From Bdellovibrio sp. (GTDB lineage: Bacteria; Bdellovibrionota; Bdellovibrionia; Bdellovibrionales; Bdellovibrionaceae), in NCBI GenBank assembly GCA_003176075.1, contig PSRN01000251.1:1-13565 (forward strand): a stretch of DNA of 13,565 nt. Direction: 5' to 3'. Every line of letters begins with the position of its first letter. Position 1 is the first letter of the stretch. This document shows, piece by piece, positions 6,268 through 13,565 of this stretch. The notes beneath the pieces are model-generated. The model did no database searches, was not told the DNA's origin, and saw only the letters and a list, made by a program, of their open reading frames with translations. The translations under genes were made by a program, and so were the position numbers.

Positions 6268-7985
6268 ACATTCTACTTTCCGACCGCCGGTCGTCACAAC
6301 TTTTGTTGTTTTGCGCTTCACTCAGCTTTTCGTCGGTGCTTTTGGAGGAACTCGGTTTGCGGTTGAGCTGGTTATGGGTTTGGCTCCTGGTCTTTATTTG
6401 TTGGAGGTATGCCTCCCTCAAGAGCGGCAAGGCCTTTTCACGGCAAAATCAGAGTCTGAATCAGAGTCTGAATCAGCCGCAGTCTTGGGAGACGCTTGCG
6501 ATCTTCGCGATACTTTGCTTCGCGGGCTACCATCTTTTATTTTATTTCTTTGAAATCAACGGTCAATTTTCAATTAAGAACCCCAACCTTTACGGCGATC
6601 TTCCGTTTCATTTGGAACAAATCCGGTATCTCGAAAAGCTCGATCATTTTTGGCCGGATAATCCGATCTTCTTTGCCGATCATTTGCGATACTCTTTCGG
6701 CATCAACTGGTTGACGGCTCTTTTTCTTCGCGCCCAACTTCCCATGGGCTTCGTCCTCACCGTGAGTTCTTTTGTCTTTCTTTATCTGCTCGTCAGTGAA
6801 TTGTGGAACTGGTTTGGCCTCTGGGGCGTTTTGGCTTTTTTTGGCAGTGGCGGCGGCTGGGGATACACCTATCGTGATCAAATGAGGTTCTGGCAGCCGG
6901 GGCCGGAGATCGCGTGGAAGAACTTGTTTCTGGCGGTTTTTGTGACCCAACGGGGATTCTGGTTTGCCCTGCCGGCCGGGATTCTTATCCTAAGAATGAT
7001 GTTTCGTCATTTTTCCACCTCCGAGGGACTGACGAACCGGCAGAAAAAGATCGTCACTTTTATTTGGGCGATTTTGCCCTTTTTTCATCTTCATTCGTTT
7101 GTCCTTCTGACCGCGGTGATTACTTTTCTTTGTTATGTTTCCTCAGGGGCGGCCATTTTTTATTATTTTGTCCGGCGGTCGTGGATCCCGGCTTTTTTTA
7201 TTTTTCACTCCGTGGGCGCGGGAAACGTGCAAAGAACCCTTCGCTTTGTCACCAACTGGATGTCGGAGTCCGACCCCCTGTGGCTGTCCTGGATTAAGAA
7301 CTTCGGCCTGTGGGCTTTTCTGCCCGTGGCCGGAATTGTTCTGGCTTGGCGTTTCGTCCCGCGCTCCGATTACCGCCGACCCATGATTATTTTCAGTGTG
7401 GTTTCCTTTGTGTTCTTTTCGCACATGATGCTGGCCCCCTGGTCCTGGGATCAAATCAAGATTATTCTTTGGCTCTACTTGATCCTGACTGCCTTGGTCG
7501 CCAGCCTGCTTGCGGAAGTGGCGAGGTCCTGGTGGTTTGCATTGCTGATGGTGAGCTTTTACATGCCGGGTCTGATGCAGTTTTGGGGCGGCCATCCGGC
7601 CTTTCTTTCAAATCAAGTGATATGGAGTTCGGAAGACGCCCAAGCCGCGCGCCAGCTGGTGAGCGATATTCCTCCCATGGAGGGGATTCTGATCGCTCCC
7701 GTCCACAATCACCCTCTTTTTGCGGCGGGGCAGCCCGTGGTGGCGGGGTACATGGGTCACCTGTGGTCTCACGGCATCGACGTGGGGGGCTTGGAGGACG
7801 CTGAAAAAGCCAAAATCCTCGGGAAAAAAATTGATGATCCAAGGTGGCAAAAAATGAAAGTCAAATATTTACTCTGGGGACCGGAGGAGAGAAAATGGCT
7901 CAATCTGCAAGAACCCCCCGCGGAGGCCCAGTGGATCAAACTCAAGTCCATCGACGCTCAATCTTTGTATTATCATTCGCTCTGA
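6264..7985 (+). CDS. Polytopic membrane protein, probable GT-C-type glycosyltransferase
   Basis: This is a 573-residue protein with about 11-13 hydrophobic segments. Its ATG overlaps the preceding stop (ATGA) with no ribosome site, so translation is probably coupled. After two N-terminal helices there is a large extracytoplasmic loop with NPNLYGDLPFHLEQIRYL (D112, H116), resembling the acidic first loop of GT-C enzymes. SFGINWLTALFL and SGGGWGYTY follow. The C-terminal ~110 residues are soluble and end in a pattern common to such proteins (GYMGHLWSHGID, VKYLLWGPEER). I cannot name a specific family; a membrane mannosyltransferase-like role is inferred from fold features and from pairing with the Agl23-like gene. 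The last 91 nt overlap the start of the lytic transglycosylase gene in another frame. Confidence 0.8.
   Translation: MNILLSDRRSSQLLLFCASLSFSSVLLEELGLRLSWLWVWLLVFICWRYASLKSGKAFSRQNQSLNQSLNQPQSWETLAIFAILCFAGYHLLFYFFEINGQFSIKNPNLYGDLPFHLEQIRYLEKLDHFWPDNPIFFADHLRYSFGINWLTALFLRAQLPMGFVLTVSSFVFLYLLVSELWNWFGLWGVLAFFGSGGGWGYTYRDQMRFWQPGPEIAWKNLFLAVFVTQRGFWFALPAGILILRMMFRHFSTSEGLTNRQKKIVTFIWAILPFFHLHSFVLLTAVITFLCYVSSGAAIFYYFVRRSWIPAFFIFHSVGAGNVQRTLRFVTNWMSESDPLWLSWIKNFGLWAFLPVAGIVLAWRFVPRSDYRRPMIIFSVVSFVFFSHMMLAPWSWDQIKIILWLYLILTALVASLLAEVARSWWFALLMVSFYMPGLMQFWGGHPAFLSNQVIWSSEDAQAARQLVSDIPPMEGILIAPVHNHPLFAAGQPVVAGYMGHLWSHGIDVGGLEDAEKAKILGKKIDDPRWQKMKVKYLLWGPEERKWLNLQEPPAEAQWIKLKSIDAQSLYYHSL
6447..6476 (+). 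repeat. 12-bp tandem repeat in the GT-C-like gene
   Basis: AATCAGAGTCTG occurs twice (6447-6458 and 6459-6470) plus half a copy. It is in frame and encodes NQSLNQSLNQ in a polar loop between membrane helices, where a length change would be tolerated. Confidence 0.8.
7883..7890 (+). promoter_or_regulatory. Ribosome binding site deciding the slt start
   Basis: GGAGGAGA lies 4 nt (7 nt from the GGAGG core) before ATG 7895, inside the preceding gene. It favours this ATG over the upstream in-frame GTG at 7844 and over ATG 7985, which would remove most of the signal peptide. Confidence 0.75.
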
Positions 7986-10264
7986 TGGTGCTGCATACGC
8001 CCTGTCCCGCGCGGGCGCAACTGGTGGAAGTTTCTCTTCCGTTGGCTGATCCCGCGAAGCCCGGCAGCCCCGCTTTTCGCAAGATGAAGGAGCAAGAATC
8101 GCAAGGTCGCTGGACGGAGTGCGCGCGCACCGGCCGGGGCGCTTGGTCCCAGGCCGGTCTCGCTAAAGCTTGGGTGTTGAAAGCCTGGCTCAAGTGCGCC
8201 TCACGGAGTGACATTTCGCAAAAGAAATTGGAAGAAATTCCCGCCGCGATCAACGCTTGGGACAAGGGGGCTCTCTTGGCCGTTGGGCCCTGGCAACCCG
8301 AGCTCCTTGCCGATGTGTTAAGATCCCGCCTTTATGCCATCGAGTTCAGCATGAAGAAGAATACCAAGATGGCCGGTGAGTATTTAGCTGAACTTTTTAA
8401 CGAGATTCCCGGTGATGACAAAAAGTCATTGGGCCGGGCCTGGGCCCTGGCCGGCGAGTTGGCGCAAATCAAACATGATTTGCCAGCGGCCGAGCAAGCA
8501 TTTGAGCACGCGCTGAAATTTCAAGACAGTCCGGAAACGCAAGAAAAATACTCGGCCGTTCTCTTGGCGCTGAACAAGAAAACCCGCGCCGTCAATCAGG
8601 CGACCCCTGAGGCAGGTGAGGCCCCGGTCTCCGAGGCGCAGGAAACCACTGAAATGGCCTCCTCCGAACTTGAGAAGCAGTTTAACGAGCGGATGAAGAG
8701 TTCGAAGCGCGAAAATGATCTGATGATTTTGCTCGACGATTGTGTTTCATATTTGAACGCCCTTCCCAACGGTCTTAAATCCAAGTGGGCCGCGGCAAAG
8801 GTGCTGGAAATCCATCAGACCGTCTGGCTGAAGCTCAGCGAGCCAAATCCAGAGGAAAAATGGCGTCTCGTTCACAACCGGGTTCTTTCTGCGATTGAAA
8901 AGATGGATCAGCAAAGAACCTTGTCATGGCTGCCCATTCTTTTTCGTCGGGGAGATTACGAGGGCACCTTCCGATTGGCCGAGAAGCTCAGGTCCCCGCT
9001 GGCCTCGACCGTTTCGGGCGCCCAGGTTCTTTGGTATGGCGGCCGGTCGGCTGAATTGATCGGTCAGTACCGCAAATCCGAAAAGTATTTCAATAACTAT
9101 TTGGAGCTTCACGGAGGGGCTGAGCAGGCGCAAGAAGTCCAGCTTCATTTGGCGCTCACCTATTTGCGTGAGAAGAGCCATTCCAGCGCCATTGCCGTTC
9201 TTGAGCGCTTGATGATGAACTTGCGATCCGATCGTTTGGAATTGAGCGCCCGCTATTGGCTGATCCGGGCTCTTGAAGCGACCAGAAATCCGAGGTCCGT
9301 TGAGGAAGCGAGGAAACTGGTCGATCGATTTCCATTTTCGTACTATGGCATCCGCCTGCGTTCGGAGCTGCAAAACGGCAGTTTTGAATGGCCTTTCTCA
9401 TCCAAGGGATTGGCGGGAGTCAAAGGAAAGTTTTATTTGAATCCGCAACAAAAGAAGGCCTGGGACCGGATGCAGTGGCTCAGAAGCCAAGGCTGGTGGG
9501 TGGAGGCCCAGACCGAGGCGCAAGCCATCCTGCCTCCCGCGGACCCGCTGTTGAAGGTGTTGCTGGCGCAAGAATTGGCGCGAGTCCATTCGTACCCTTT
9601 GGTGATCCGCCTTCTTTCGGAGGCGGGGGACGCGGCGCCTGATTTGCGGTCGGCTGAAATTATCCGGCTGGGGCTTCCTAAAGTTTACGAGGAGGTCATC
9701 GACAAAGAAGCGAAAAAGCGATCCCTCAATCCGGTTCTGGTGCGCAGCTTGATCCGCCAAGAAAGCGGTTTCGCGCCACGGGCGGTGAGTTCATCCAATG
9801 CCTTGGGGTTGATGCAGTTGATTCCTCCGACGGCGCGGGAAGTGGCGCAGGATTTGGGGATTCCCAATTTGGAAATTCCGGAAGACGTCTTCGCGCCGGA
9901 TGTAAACGTGCAGATGGGAACGGCTTACCTGTCCAAATTGCTGCAAAAATTCAATACCTCGGTGCCGCTGGCGCTGGCGGCTTACAACGCCGGCCCGCAG
10001 AGGATGGAGATTTTCTTGCGGGCCCGATCGGATCTTCGACCGCAAATCGAAAAAGCGAGCTCTGACCCTTGGGATGAAATGTGGATGGATGAACTGCCGT
10101 GGGCTGAGACCTCTTACTATGTCAAAGCGATTCTACGAAACGCCCTCCTCTATAAGACTTTGGATCAGCAGCGGATCAGTCTGCACGGTGTTCTCTGGGT
10201 TGATCTCCTGGTCAGCGACCAAACTCACCAAAGTCCCCCCGCGGAAAAAACGGAAGTGAATTGA
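7895..10264 (+). CDS. slt: Slt70-type periplasmic soluble lytic transglycosylase
   Basis: From ATG 7895 the product is 789 residues. A signal peptide covers residues 1 to about 31 (HRRSIFVLSFALMVL core, cleavage likely after PARA). A long helical region with TPR-like repeats (about 40-590) corresponds to the superhelical ring of Slt70. The C-terminal SLT domain (about 605-745) has the catalytic glutamate in LIRQESGF (E623), ALGLMQLIPPTA, and the AALAAYNAG-type motif (LALAAYNAGP, about 692-701). The enzyme cleaves the MurNAc-GlcNAc bond of peptidoglycan, leaving 1,6-anhydroMurNAc. The length is above the 645 residues of E. coli Slt70, due to a larger helical part. It starts 91 nt inside the GT-C-like gene, so the two are co-transcribed. 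It is followed by a second transglycosylase of a different family. Confidence 0.92.
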   Translation: MAQSARTPRGGPVDQTQVHRRSIFVLSFALMVLHTPCPARAQLVEVSLPLADPAKPGSPAFRKMKEQESQGRWTECARTGRGAWSQAGLAKAWVLKAWLKCASRSDISQKKLEEIPAAINAWDKGALLAVGPWQPELLADVLRSRLYAIEFSMKKNTKMAGEYLAELFNEIPGDDKKSLGRAWALAGELAQIKHDLPAAEQAFEHALKFQDSPETQEKYSAVLLALNKKTRAVNQATPEAGEAPVSEAQETTEMASSELEKQFNERMKSSKRENDLMILLDDCVSYLNALPNGLKSKWAAAKVLEIHQTVWLKLSEPNPEEKWRLVHNRVLSAIEKMDQQRTLSWLPILFRRGDYEGTFRLAEKLRSPLASTVSGAQVLWYGGRSAELIGQYRKSEKYFNNYLELHGGAEQAQEVQLHLALTYLREKSHSSAIAVLERLMMNLRSDRLELSARYWLIRALEATRNPRSVEEARKLVDRFPFSYYGIRLRSELQNGSFEWPFSSKGLAGVKGKFYLNPQQKKAWDRMQWLRSQGWWVEAQTEAQAILPPADPLLKVLLAQELARVHSYPLVIRLLSEAGDAAPDLRSAEIIRLGLPKVYEEVIDKEAKKRSLNPVLVRSLIRQESGFAPRAVSSSNALGLMQLIPPTAREVAQDLGIPNLEIPEDVFAPDVNVQMGTAYLSKLLQKFNTSVPLALAAYNAGPQRMEIFLRARSDLRPQIEKASSDPWDEMWMDELPWAETSYYVKAILRNALLYKTLDQQRISLHGVLWVDLLVSDQTHQSPPAEKTEVN

Positions 10265-10267
10265 AAT

Positions 10268-10293
10268 GCGTGGGCGGCGAAGCCGCCACGGGC
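10268..10293 (+). repeat. Short copy of the palindromic element just after slt
   Basis: GCGTGGGCGGCGAA (10268-10281) and CGCCACGGG (10284-10292) are the reverse complement of the two ends of the 4533-4604 element, joined with the middle missing. The result is a compact hairpin (CGTGGGCGGC-GAA-GCCGCCACG, one bulged G) 4 nt after the slt stop. It could also act as a terminator, though only a loose A/T stretch follows (ATTTAATTT). Confidence 0.6.
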
Positions 10294-10301
10294 GATTTAA
10301 T

Positions 10302-10331
10302 TTGTCGGCTCTCCCGCTTCTTTGCTAACCT
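10302..10331 (+). promoter_or_regulatory. Weak candidate promoter for mltD
   Basis: TTGTCG (10302-10307) and TAACCT (10326-10331) are separated by 18 bp, the latter with an upstream TG (extended -10 form, TGCTAACCT). The matches are poor, so read-through from slt is an equal possibility. Confidence 0.25.
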
Positions 10332-10335
10332 GAGC

Positions 10336-10360
10336 TGGCAGGTCGAAGCGTGACCTGCTA
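10336..10360 (+). other. Inverted repeat directly upstream of mltD
   Basis: GCAGGTC (10338-10344) and GACCTGC (10352-10358) form a perfect 7-bp stem with a 7-nt loop, extendable by a G-T and a T-A pair. It ends 3 nt before the mltD ATG. It could be an operator or an RNA hairpin affecting translation; no direct evidence for either. Confidence 0.45.
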
Positions 10361-10363
10361 CTC

Positions 10364-12619
10364 ATGGGAGGCGAAGAAAGAGTGGGTCGAGCGGTCATTC
10401 AAAGGATTAGCCAAGCGGTCAGTCACACACTCATTGCAGGCGTGGGGATTGGATTTTCAGTTTTGTTTTTGTGCGGCTGTGCCCATGTGGGCGGTGGGTC
10501 CGCCACGGGTCCGGATTCGTCGGCCGCCGATAACAAGGATTTACCTCCCCCCACTCCCGGAGCGGTCCATGAACTTTCCTCAAGCCACGCCGCGGATGCA
10601 CCAGCGCCCGCTGTGACCGACGAGGAACTCGACACCATTCCGGTTGAAATCAATGCCAAGGTCGAGCAATGGATCAGTTACTTCCAACGCAAGGGCAGGC
10701 CCTATATGGAAAGGTACCTTGCCCGCAGCGGCCGCTACATGAAAGTCATGCGGCATATTCTGCGGCAGAACGGTCTGCCAGAGGACTTGATTTTTGTCGC
10801 GTTGATTGAATCGGGATTCAGTTCGAAAATCACCTCACGGGCGGCGGCGGTGGGTTACTGGCAATTTATGCGCGGCACGGGTCGTCGCTATGGCCTGGAA
10901 ATCAATGCTTTGTTGGATGAGCGTCGCGACCCCATCCTGTCAACACAAGCGGCGGCCGATTATTTCAAGGGACTCTACAGCATTTTTGGTTCCTGGTACT
11001 TGTCCATGGCCGCCTACAACGTGGGTGAGAATAAAGTCATGCGTGAGGTGGCTCGCAACCGCACGCGGGATTTCTGGGAGCTGGCGCGCAAGCGCCGTCT
11101 GCCTCGTGAAACCATGAACTACGTCCCGAAGTTTATTGCCGCCAAACTGATCGCGCGAAGTCCGGAAAAGTACGGCTTCAACGATATTGAATATGACGAG
11201 CCGCTGGATTTTGAGTTGATCCAGGTGCGGCAACCGGTGAATTTGCGCCTGATGGCCGAGAAGATGAGTCTGGATTACGATGATTTCAAATCGATGAATC
11301 CCAAGTTCCGGGGCGAAATCGCGCCGCCGAAGCCCAGTGGCGTACTCGAACTTCGCGTGCCGCCGAAGACGAGCCAGCAGGCTTTGGTGGCGGCCAACGC
11401 CTCCGTGGTGGATAAGGTTGAACTGGTGGCCGACGCCGGTGAAACGGAAACCTACAAGATCCGCCGGGGCGACAGCCTTTACACGATCGCGCGAAAATTT
11501 CACACAACGGTGGCTTGGCTCAGGGACGTGAACGAACTGTCGCGACGGCGAAAACTCCGCGTTGGCAGGAACATTCAGGTTCCCGACCGGACGAGAAAGA
11601 AAGTCGCCGAAAAATCACGGTTGGTGGCACAGCAGCTGGCGGCTCAACAGCTGGCGGCACAGCAGGCCTCCGAGCAACTGGCGGCTCAACAACTGGCGGC
11701 GCAGCAGGCCTCCGAGCAACTGGCGGCTCAACAGCTGGCGGCGCAACAGTCGGTTTCTCAGCAGCCAGCTTCCCAACCGTCAGGAGCCCAGCAAGTGGTT
11801 TCTCAACAGCCGGTCTCTCAACAGCCGGTCGTTCAGCCTGGCACGCAGGAATTGGCCTCTCAGCAACCCCCTTCCGCGCAGCCGTCTAAAGTAGATCCCC
11901 AGGTTGAAGCATCGGTGGCACAGGCCTCTCAGCCGGCCGCAAAAACTGGTGAAGCGAGCGACCAGCAAGCTCAGTCAGCGCAAGTAAAGACTGCTGGCGC
12001 TTCGGATTCGAATTCCACCGAAGCGGTGGTGAAAGCCGCGGCAGACGAGGATCAGACGCAAGCGGAGACCAAACATGAAATTGAAACTCCCCAGGGAACC
12101 TATTACATCGTCCAGTCCGGGGATTCACTTTCGACCATCGCCGAGGAGTACGACTCCTCGGTGCGCGAGCTCTTGCGCATGAACAAACTGCGCCGGGGAG
12201 CGATTTTGAGAGTCGGCATGAAGCTGAAGGTGCCGAAGGACGATGGCTTGCCACAAGAACTGGACGCCGAAGAGCAAACGAGCGGAAAAGTGCAAGAAAG
12301 CGGTGATCGGGCGTCACAAAAGCCGGGAACGAGCTTTTACCGGGTCAAGGGGACGCGGGTTGCGACTCCTGCAAGCGCCCAGCAAGGGTTGGTTCGCAGG
12401 ATGGCTCGTTTGGCATTGGCCCAAGCCGGTCCTTCAGGTACCTCCGCAGTAGAAAATAAAGTTCATATCGTTAAGAGGGGAGAAAATTTGACCGCGATCG
12501 CGCAAAGGTACGGCGTCCCCATGGACTTGATCCGGCAACGCAATCGCATCGCCAAGTCAGGGCGTCTCTTGGCGGGAAGGCGAATTTTAATACCCACGGA
12601 ATCATCGATCAGACGCTAA
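10364..12619 (+). CDS. mltD: MltD-like membrane-bound lytic murein transglycosylase with LysM repeats
   Basis: This is a 751-residue product. The N terminus has a hydrophobic core and a lipobox-like LCGC (C39), so it is probably an outer-membrane lipoprotein. The SLT catalytic domain (about 130-240) has the catalytic glutamate in ALIESGFSS (E149), VGYWQFM, and MAAYNVGENKV. A degenerate LysM-like segment follows (about 285-333), then LysM1 (about 362-406, YKIRRGDSLYTIA), a Gln/Ala/Ser-rich linker (about 420-570), LysM2 (about 578-624, YYIVQSGDSLSTIA) and LysM3 (about 699-747, VHIVKRGENLTAIA). LysM domains hold the enzyme on glycan chains. E. coli MltD is about 450 residues; the extra length is linker and a third LysM. 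The ATG lacks a ribosome site, while GGGAGG (10366-10371) lies 10 nt before an in-frame GTG at 10382, which may be the true start and still keeps the signal peptide. Confidence 0.9.
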   Translation: MGGEERVGRAVIQRISQAVSHTLIAGVGIGFSVLFLCGCAHVGGGSATGPDSSAADNKDLPPPTPGAVHELSSSHAADAPAPAVTDEELDTIPVEINAKVEQWISYFQRKGRPYMERYLARSGRYMKVMRHILRQNGLPEDLIFVALIESGFSSKITSRAAAVGYWQFMRGTGRRYGLEINALLDERRDPILSTQAAADYFKGLYSIFGSWYLSMAAYNVGENKVMREVARNRTRDFWELARKRRLPRETMNYVPKFIAAKLIARSPEKYGFNDIEYDEPLDFELIQVRQPVNLRLMAEKMSLDYDDFKSMNPKFRGEIAPPKPSGVLELRVPPKTSQQALVAANASVVDKVELVADAGETETYKIRRGDSLYTIARKFHTTVAWLRDVNELSRRRKLRVGRNIQVPDRTRKKVAEKSRLVAQQLAAQQLAAQQASEQLAAQQLAAQQASEQLAAQQLAAQQSVSQQPASQPSGAQQVVSQQPVSQQPVVQPGTQELASQQPPSAQPSKVDPQVEASVAQASQPAAKTGEASDQQAQSAQVKTAGASDSNSTEAVVKAAADEDQTQAETKHEIETPQGTYYIVQSGDSLSTIAEEYDSSVRELLRMNKLRRGAILRVGMKLKVPKDDGLPQELDAEEQTSGKVQESGDRASQKPGTSFYRVKGTRVATPASAQQGLVRRMARLALAQAGPSGTSAVENKVHIVKRGENLTAIAQRYGVPMDLIRQRNRIAKSGRLLAGRRILIPTESSIRR
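11630..11743 (+). repeat. 42-bp tandem repeat encoding the QQASEQLAAQQLAA linker of MltD
   Basis: Two 42-bp units (11660-11701 and 11702-11743) differ at a single base. A 30-bp partial unit (11630-11659) precedes them. Each full unit encodes QQASEQLAAQQLAA between LysM1 and LysM2. Near-identity at DNA level means recent expansion, and the unit is a multiple of three so the frame is kept. Confidence 0.9.
11801..11830 (+). repeat. 15-bp tandem repeat in the MltD linker
   Basis: TCTCAACAGCCGGTC occurs twice in a row (11801-11815, 11816-11830), encoding SQQPV twice. It continues the repetitive linker with a second, unrelated unit. Confidence 0.85.
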
Positions 12620-12686
12620 CTACACGGTCCTTCACTTAACGAGGTCTGGGTAATTTTTGCCATCGGCTTTCGTTCTTTCAGGTTCC

Positions 12687-12703
12687 TGGTATACTCGTAT
12701 ACT
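12687..12703 (+). promoter_or_regulatory. Extended -10 promoter for the last gene, with duplicated -10 hexamer
   Basis: TGGTATACT (12687-12695) is an extended -10 element (TGn plus TATACT, 5 of 6 to consensus). TATACT repeats 8 bp later (12698-12703). No good -35 lies at the right distance, which extended -10 promoters tolerate. Transcription would begin near 12702-12711, giving a ~45-nt leader before the proposed start at 12753. Confidence 0.5.
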
Positions 12704-12735
12704 CCTTGCGCACATCATCAGCGAGAGAACCCTAC

Positions 12736-12743
12736 AGGAGGGG
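12736..12743 (+). promoter_or_regulatory. Strong ribosome binding site before an ATT start codon
   Basis: AGGAGGGG is close to ideal anti-16S complement. No ATG, GTG or TTG follows in frame within 150 nt. The in-frame codon at normal distance (9 nt from the end of the G-run) is ATT at 12753, directly followed by a signal-peptide sequence. Confidence 0.6.
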
Positions 12744-12752
12744 CGAATTAAT

Positions 12753-13517
12753 ATTAACTTCCTTGTAGCAAAGCGAGCCTCTGTCGCCGCAATTTCGATT
12801 TTTCTGGTCTGCAAAGAAGCTTGTGCCGAAAAGGCATACCTCGACGATATTGTGGAATCCGTGAGAGAGCAATCGTTGCTTTGGGCCAGTCCCAATGAAG
12901 CGTTGGACGAAGTGATGAAGCGAGAGGGTCGCAGAGATTTTGGAGATTTCATCGTTGTTGGCAAACCCGTTAAACTTGAAATGCGAGATGCCCGCAAAGT
13001 CGCCCCTTTTCTTGCGAACGAAGGTTTGAGATTGGTTCTGATATCCCAATTTTCAGGGCTGCACATTCCCGGATACGATGGAGTGATTCTTGATCGTGAG
13101 GGGTCCATTGTTGGCAATTTCTCACTGAAAGGGCTCTACGATGTGAACAACGATATATTTCGGCGGATAGTGATTAAGGGAGCTAAAAAACTGAGCGCCT
13201 ACATGACTTGGGAAAAATGGGTTACAAGTTTATTTGGGTCTGATTTTCGTCTCTCAGTTCGCGAGTCGCCAAAGATTTCTGATCGAATAACGACGGTGGC
13301 CCTCTTGGGACGAGTTTTTGGTGTGGGAGAACCGCTGGACCGCCAACAAAGGCTTCTCGCCTATGTTTATTCCGGCTACGGCTACAGGAGGTCTGACGCT
13401 TATCGTGTACAGGCTGTTCGCCTTGCTCCCAACGAAATGGCGTTTTTTTACTTTGAGGAATTCGGACAAATCATCGAATATTCCGGGGGTAAATTAACAG
13501 GGTTTTCCCAAAATTAG
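12753..13517 (+). CDS. Secreted protein of unknown function, apparent ATT start
   Basis: I do not recognise the family. Starting at ATT 12753 the product is 254 residues: a signal peptide (NFLVAKRASVAAISIFLV, cleavage likely after A25 in EACA) and a mature part of about 229 residues without membrane helices. The only other in-frame start is TTG 12657, but the promoter (12687-12703) and strong ribosome site (12736-12743) lie downstream of it, and it would bury the signal peptide. Residues 105-127 (IPGYDGVIL...GNFSLKG) place D109 15 residues before S124-L-K126, a spacing like the D...(E/S)xK core of PD-(D/E)xK nucleases and some secreted toxins; this is a motif-level guess only. G+C over 12901-13500 is about 48% by hand count, lower than the neighbouring mltD, so recent acquisition is possible. 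It has its own promoter and is probably not part of the mltD transcript. Confidence 0.7.
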   Translation: MNFLVAKRASVAAISIFLVCKEACAEKAYLDDIVESVREQSLLWASPNEALDEVMKREGRRDFGDFIVVGKPVKLEMRDARKVAPFLANEGLRLVLISQFSGLHIPGYDGVILDREGSIVGNFSLKGLYDVNNDIFRRIVIKGAKKLSAYMTWEKWVTSLFGSDFRLSVRESPKISDRITTVALLGRVFGVGEPLDRQQRLLAYVYSGYGYRRSDAYRVQAVRLAPNEMAFFYFEEFGQIIEYSGGKLTGFSQN

Positions 13518-13544
13518 CCGCCTAATAACGTGCAGTTTTCAATA

Positions 13545-13560
13545 GTGGAGCGGTTTCCAC
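13545..13560 (+). other. Short inverted repeat near the window end
   Basis: GTGGA (13545-13549) pairs with TCCAC (13556-13560) around a 6-nt loop, 28 nt after the last stop codon. It may be part of a terminator, but the window ends 5 bases later so no T-run can be seen. Confidence 0.3.
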
Positions 13561-13565
13561 GACAT

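Noticed and set aside
7920..7990. Twin-arginine (Tat) signal in Slt (HRRSIF)
   Set aside because: The RR pair lacks the following F/L-K consensus at the right positions; Slt family proteins use the Sec route.
10487..10510. Third copy of the palindromic element inside mltD (GTGGGCGG...CGCCACGGGT)
   Set aside because: The match is to short end segments only, the middle differs, and CGCCACGGGC also occurs by chance within the conserved slt coding region at about 9775. It is not strong enough to call, though it falls in the unconstrained linker after the lipobox.
1..13565. tRNA, rRNA, CRISPR array or transposase genes
   Set aside because: No cloverleaf-like blocks, regularly spaced repeats or transposase motifs were seen on either strand.

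Overview
The window reads entirely on the + strand. It looks like a chromosomal piece from a Gram-negative bacterium, most likely a Bdellovibrionota (Bdellovibrio-like) or other deltaproteobacterium-like lineage. The reasons are a Bat (Bacteroides aerotolerance-type) operon, periplasmic and lipoprotein lytic transglycosylases, signal peptides, and moderate-to-high G+C. The taxonomic guess is an inference from gene content, not from a marker gene.

Bases 1-3380 hold the end of a Bat operon: the C-terminal part of a VWA protein (BatB-like), a TPR protein with a charged tail (BatC-like), and BatD. They are tightly coupled (a 4-nt ATGA overlap, then a 17-nt overlap with a GTG start behind a strong ribosome site). 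Bases 3465-4268 encode a secreted protein of unknown function that contains two diverged copies of one module. Bases 4269-4638 have no intact gene. They hold a large inverted repeat over the stop codon of the unknown gene, then a second, decayed copy of the 3' end of batD, itself interrupted by a ~72-bp palindromic repeat element. The decayed batD tail still ends in a TGA that overlaps the ATG of the next gene. This suggests that batD once ran directly into the glycosyltransferase gene, and that the unknown gene plus the present batD end came in later.

Bases 4639-7985 encode two polytopic GT-C-like membrane proteins, the first recognisable as TIGR03663/Agl23-like, joined by another ATGA overlap. 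The second overlaps the start of an Slt70-type periplasmic lytic transglycosylase by 91 nt. After a short spacer carrying a second, shorter copy of the palindromic element comes an MltD-type lipoprotein transglycosylase with three clear LysM domains and a repetitive Gln/Ala linker. The window ends with a lower-G+C gene for a secreted protein of unknown function. It has its own promoter and apparently starts at the rare codon ATT; a PD-(D/E)xK-nuclease-like motif is possible but unproven.

Taken together, the region is an envelope cluster: Bat stress/envelope functions, membrane glycosyl transfer (probably lipid-linked sugars), and peptidoglycan cleavage by two different lytic transglycosylases. 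The most unusual parts are the batD-tail duplication scar, the dispersed palindromic element, and the two unrecognised secreted proteins.
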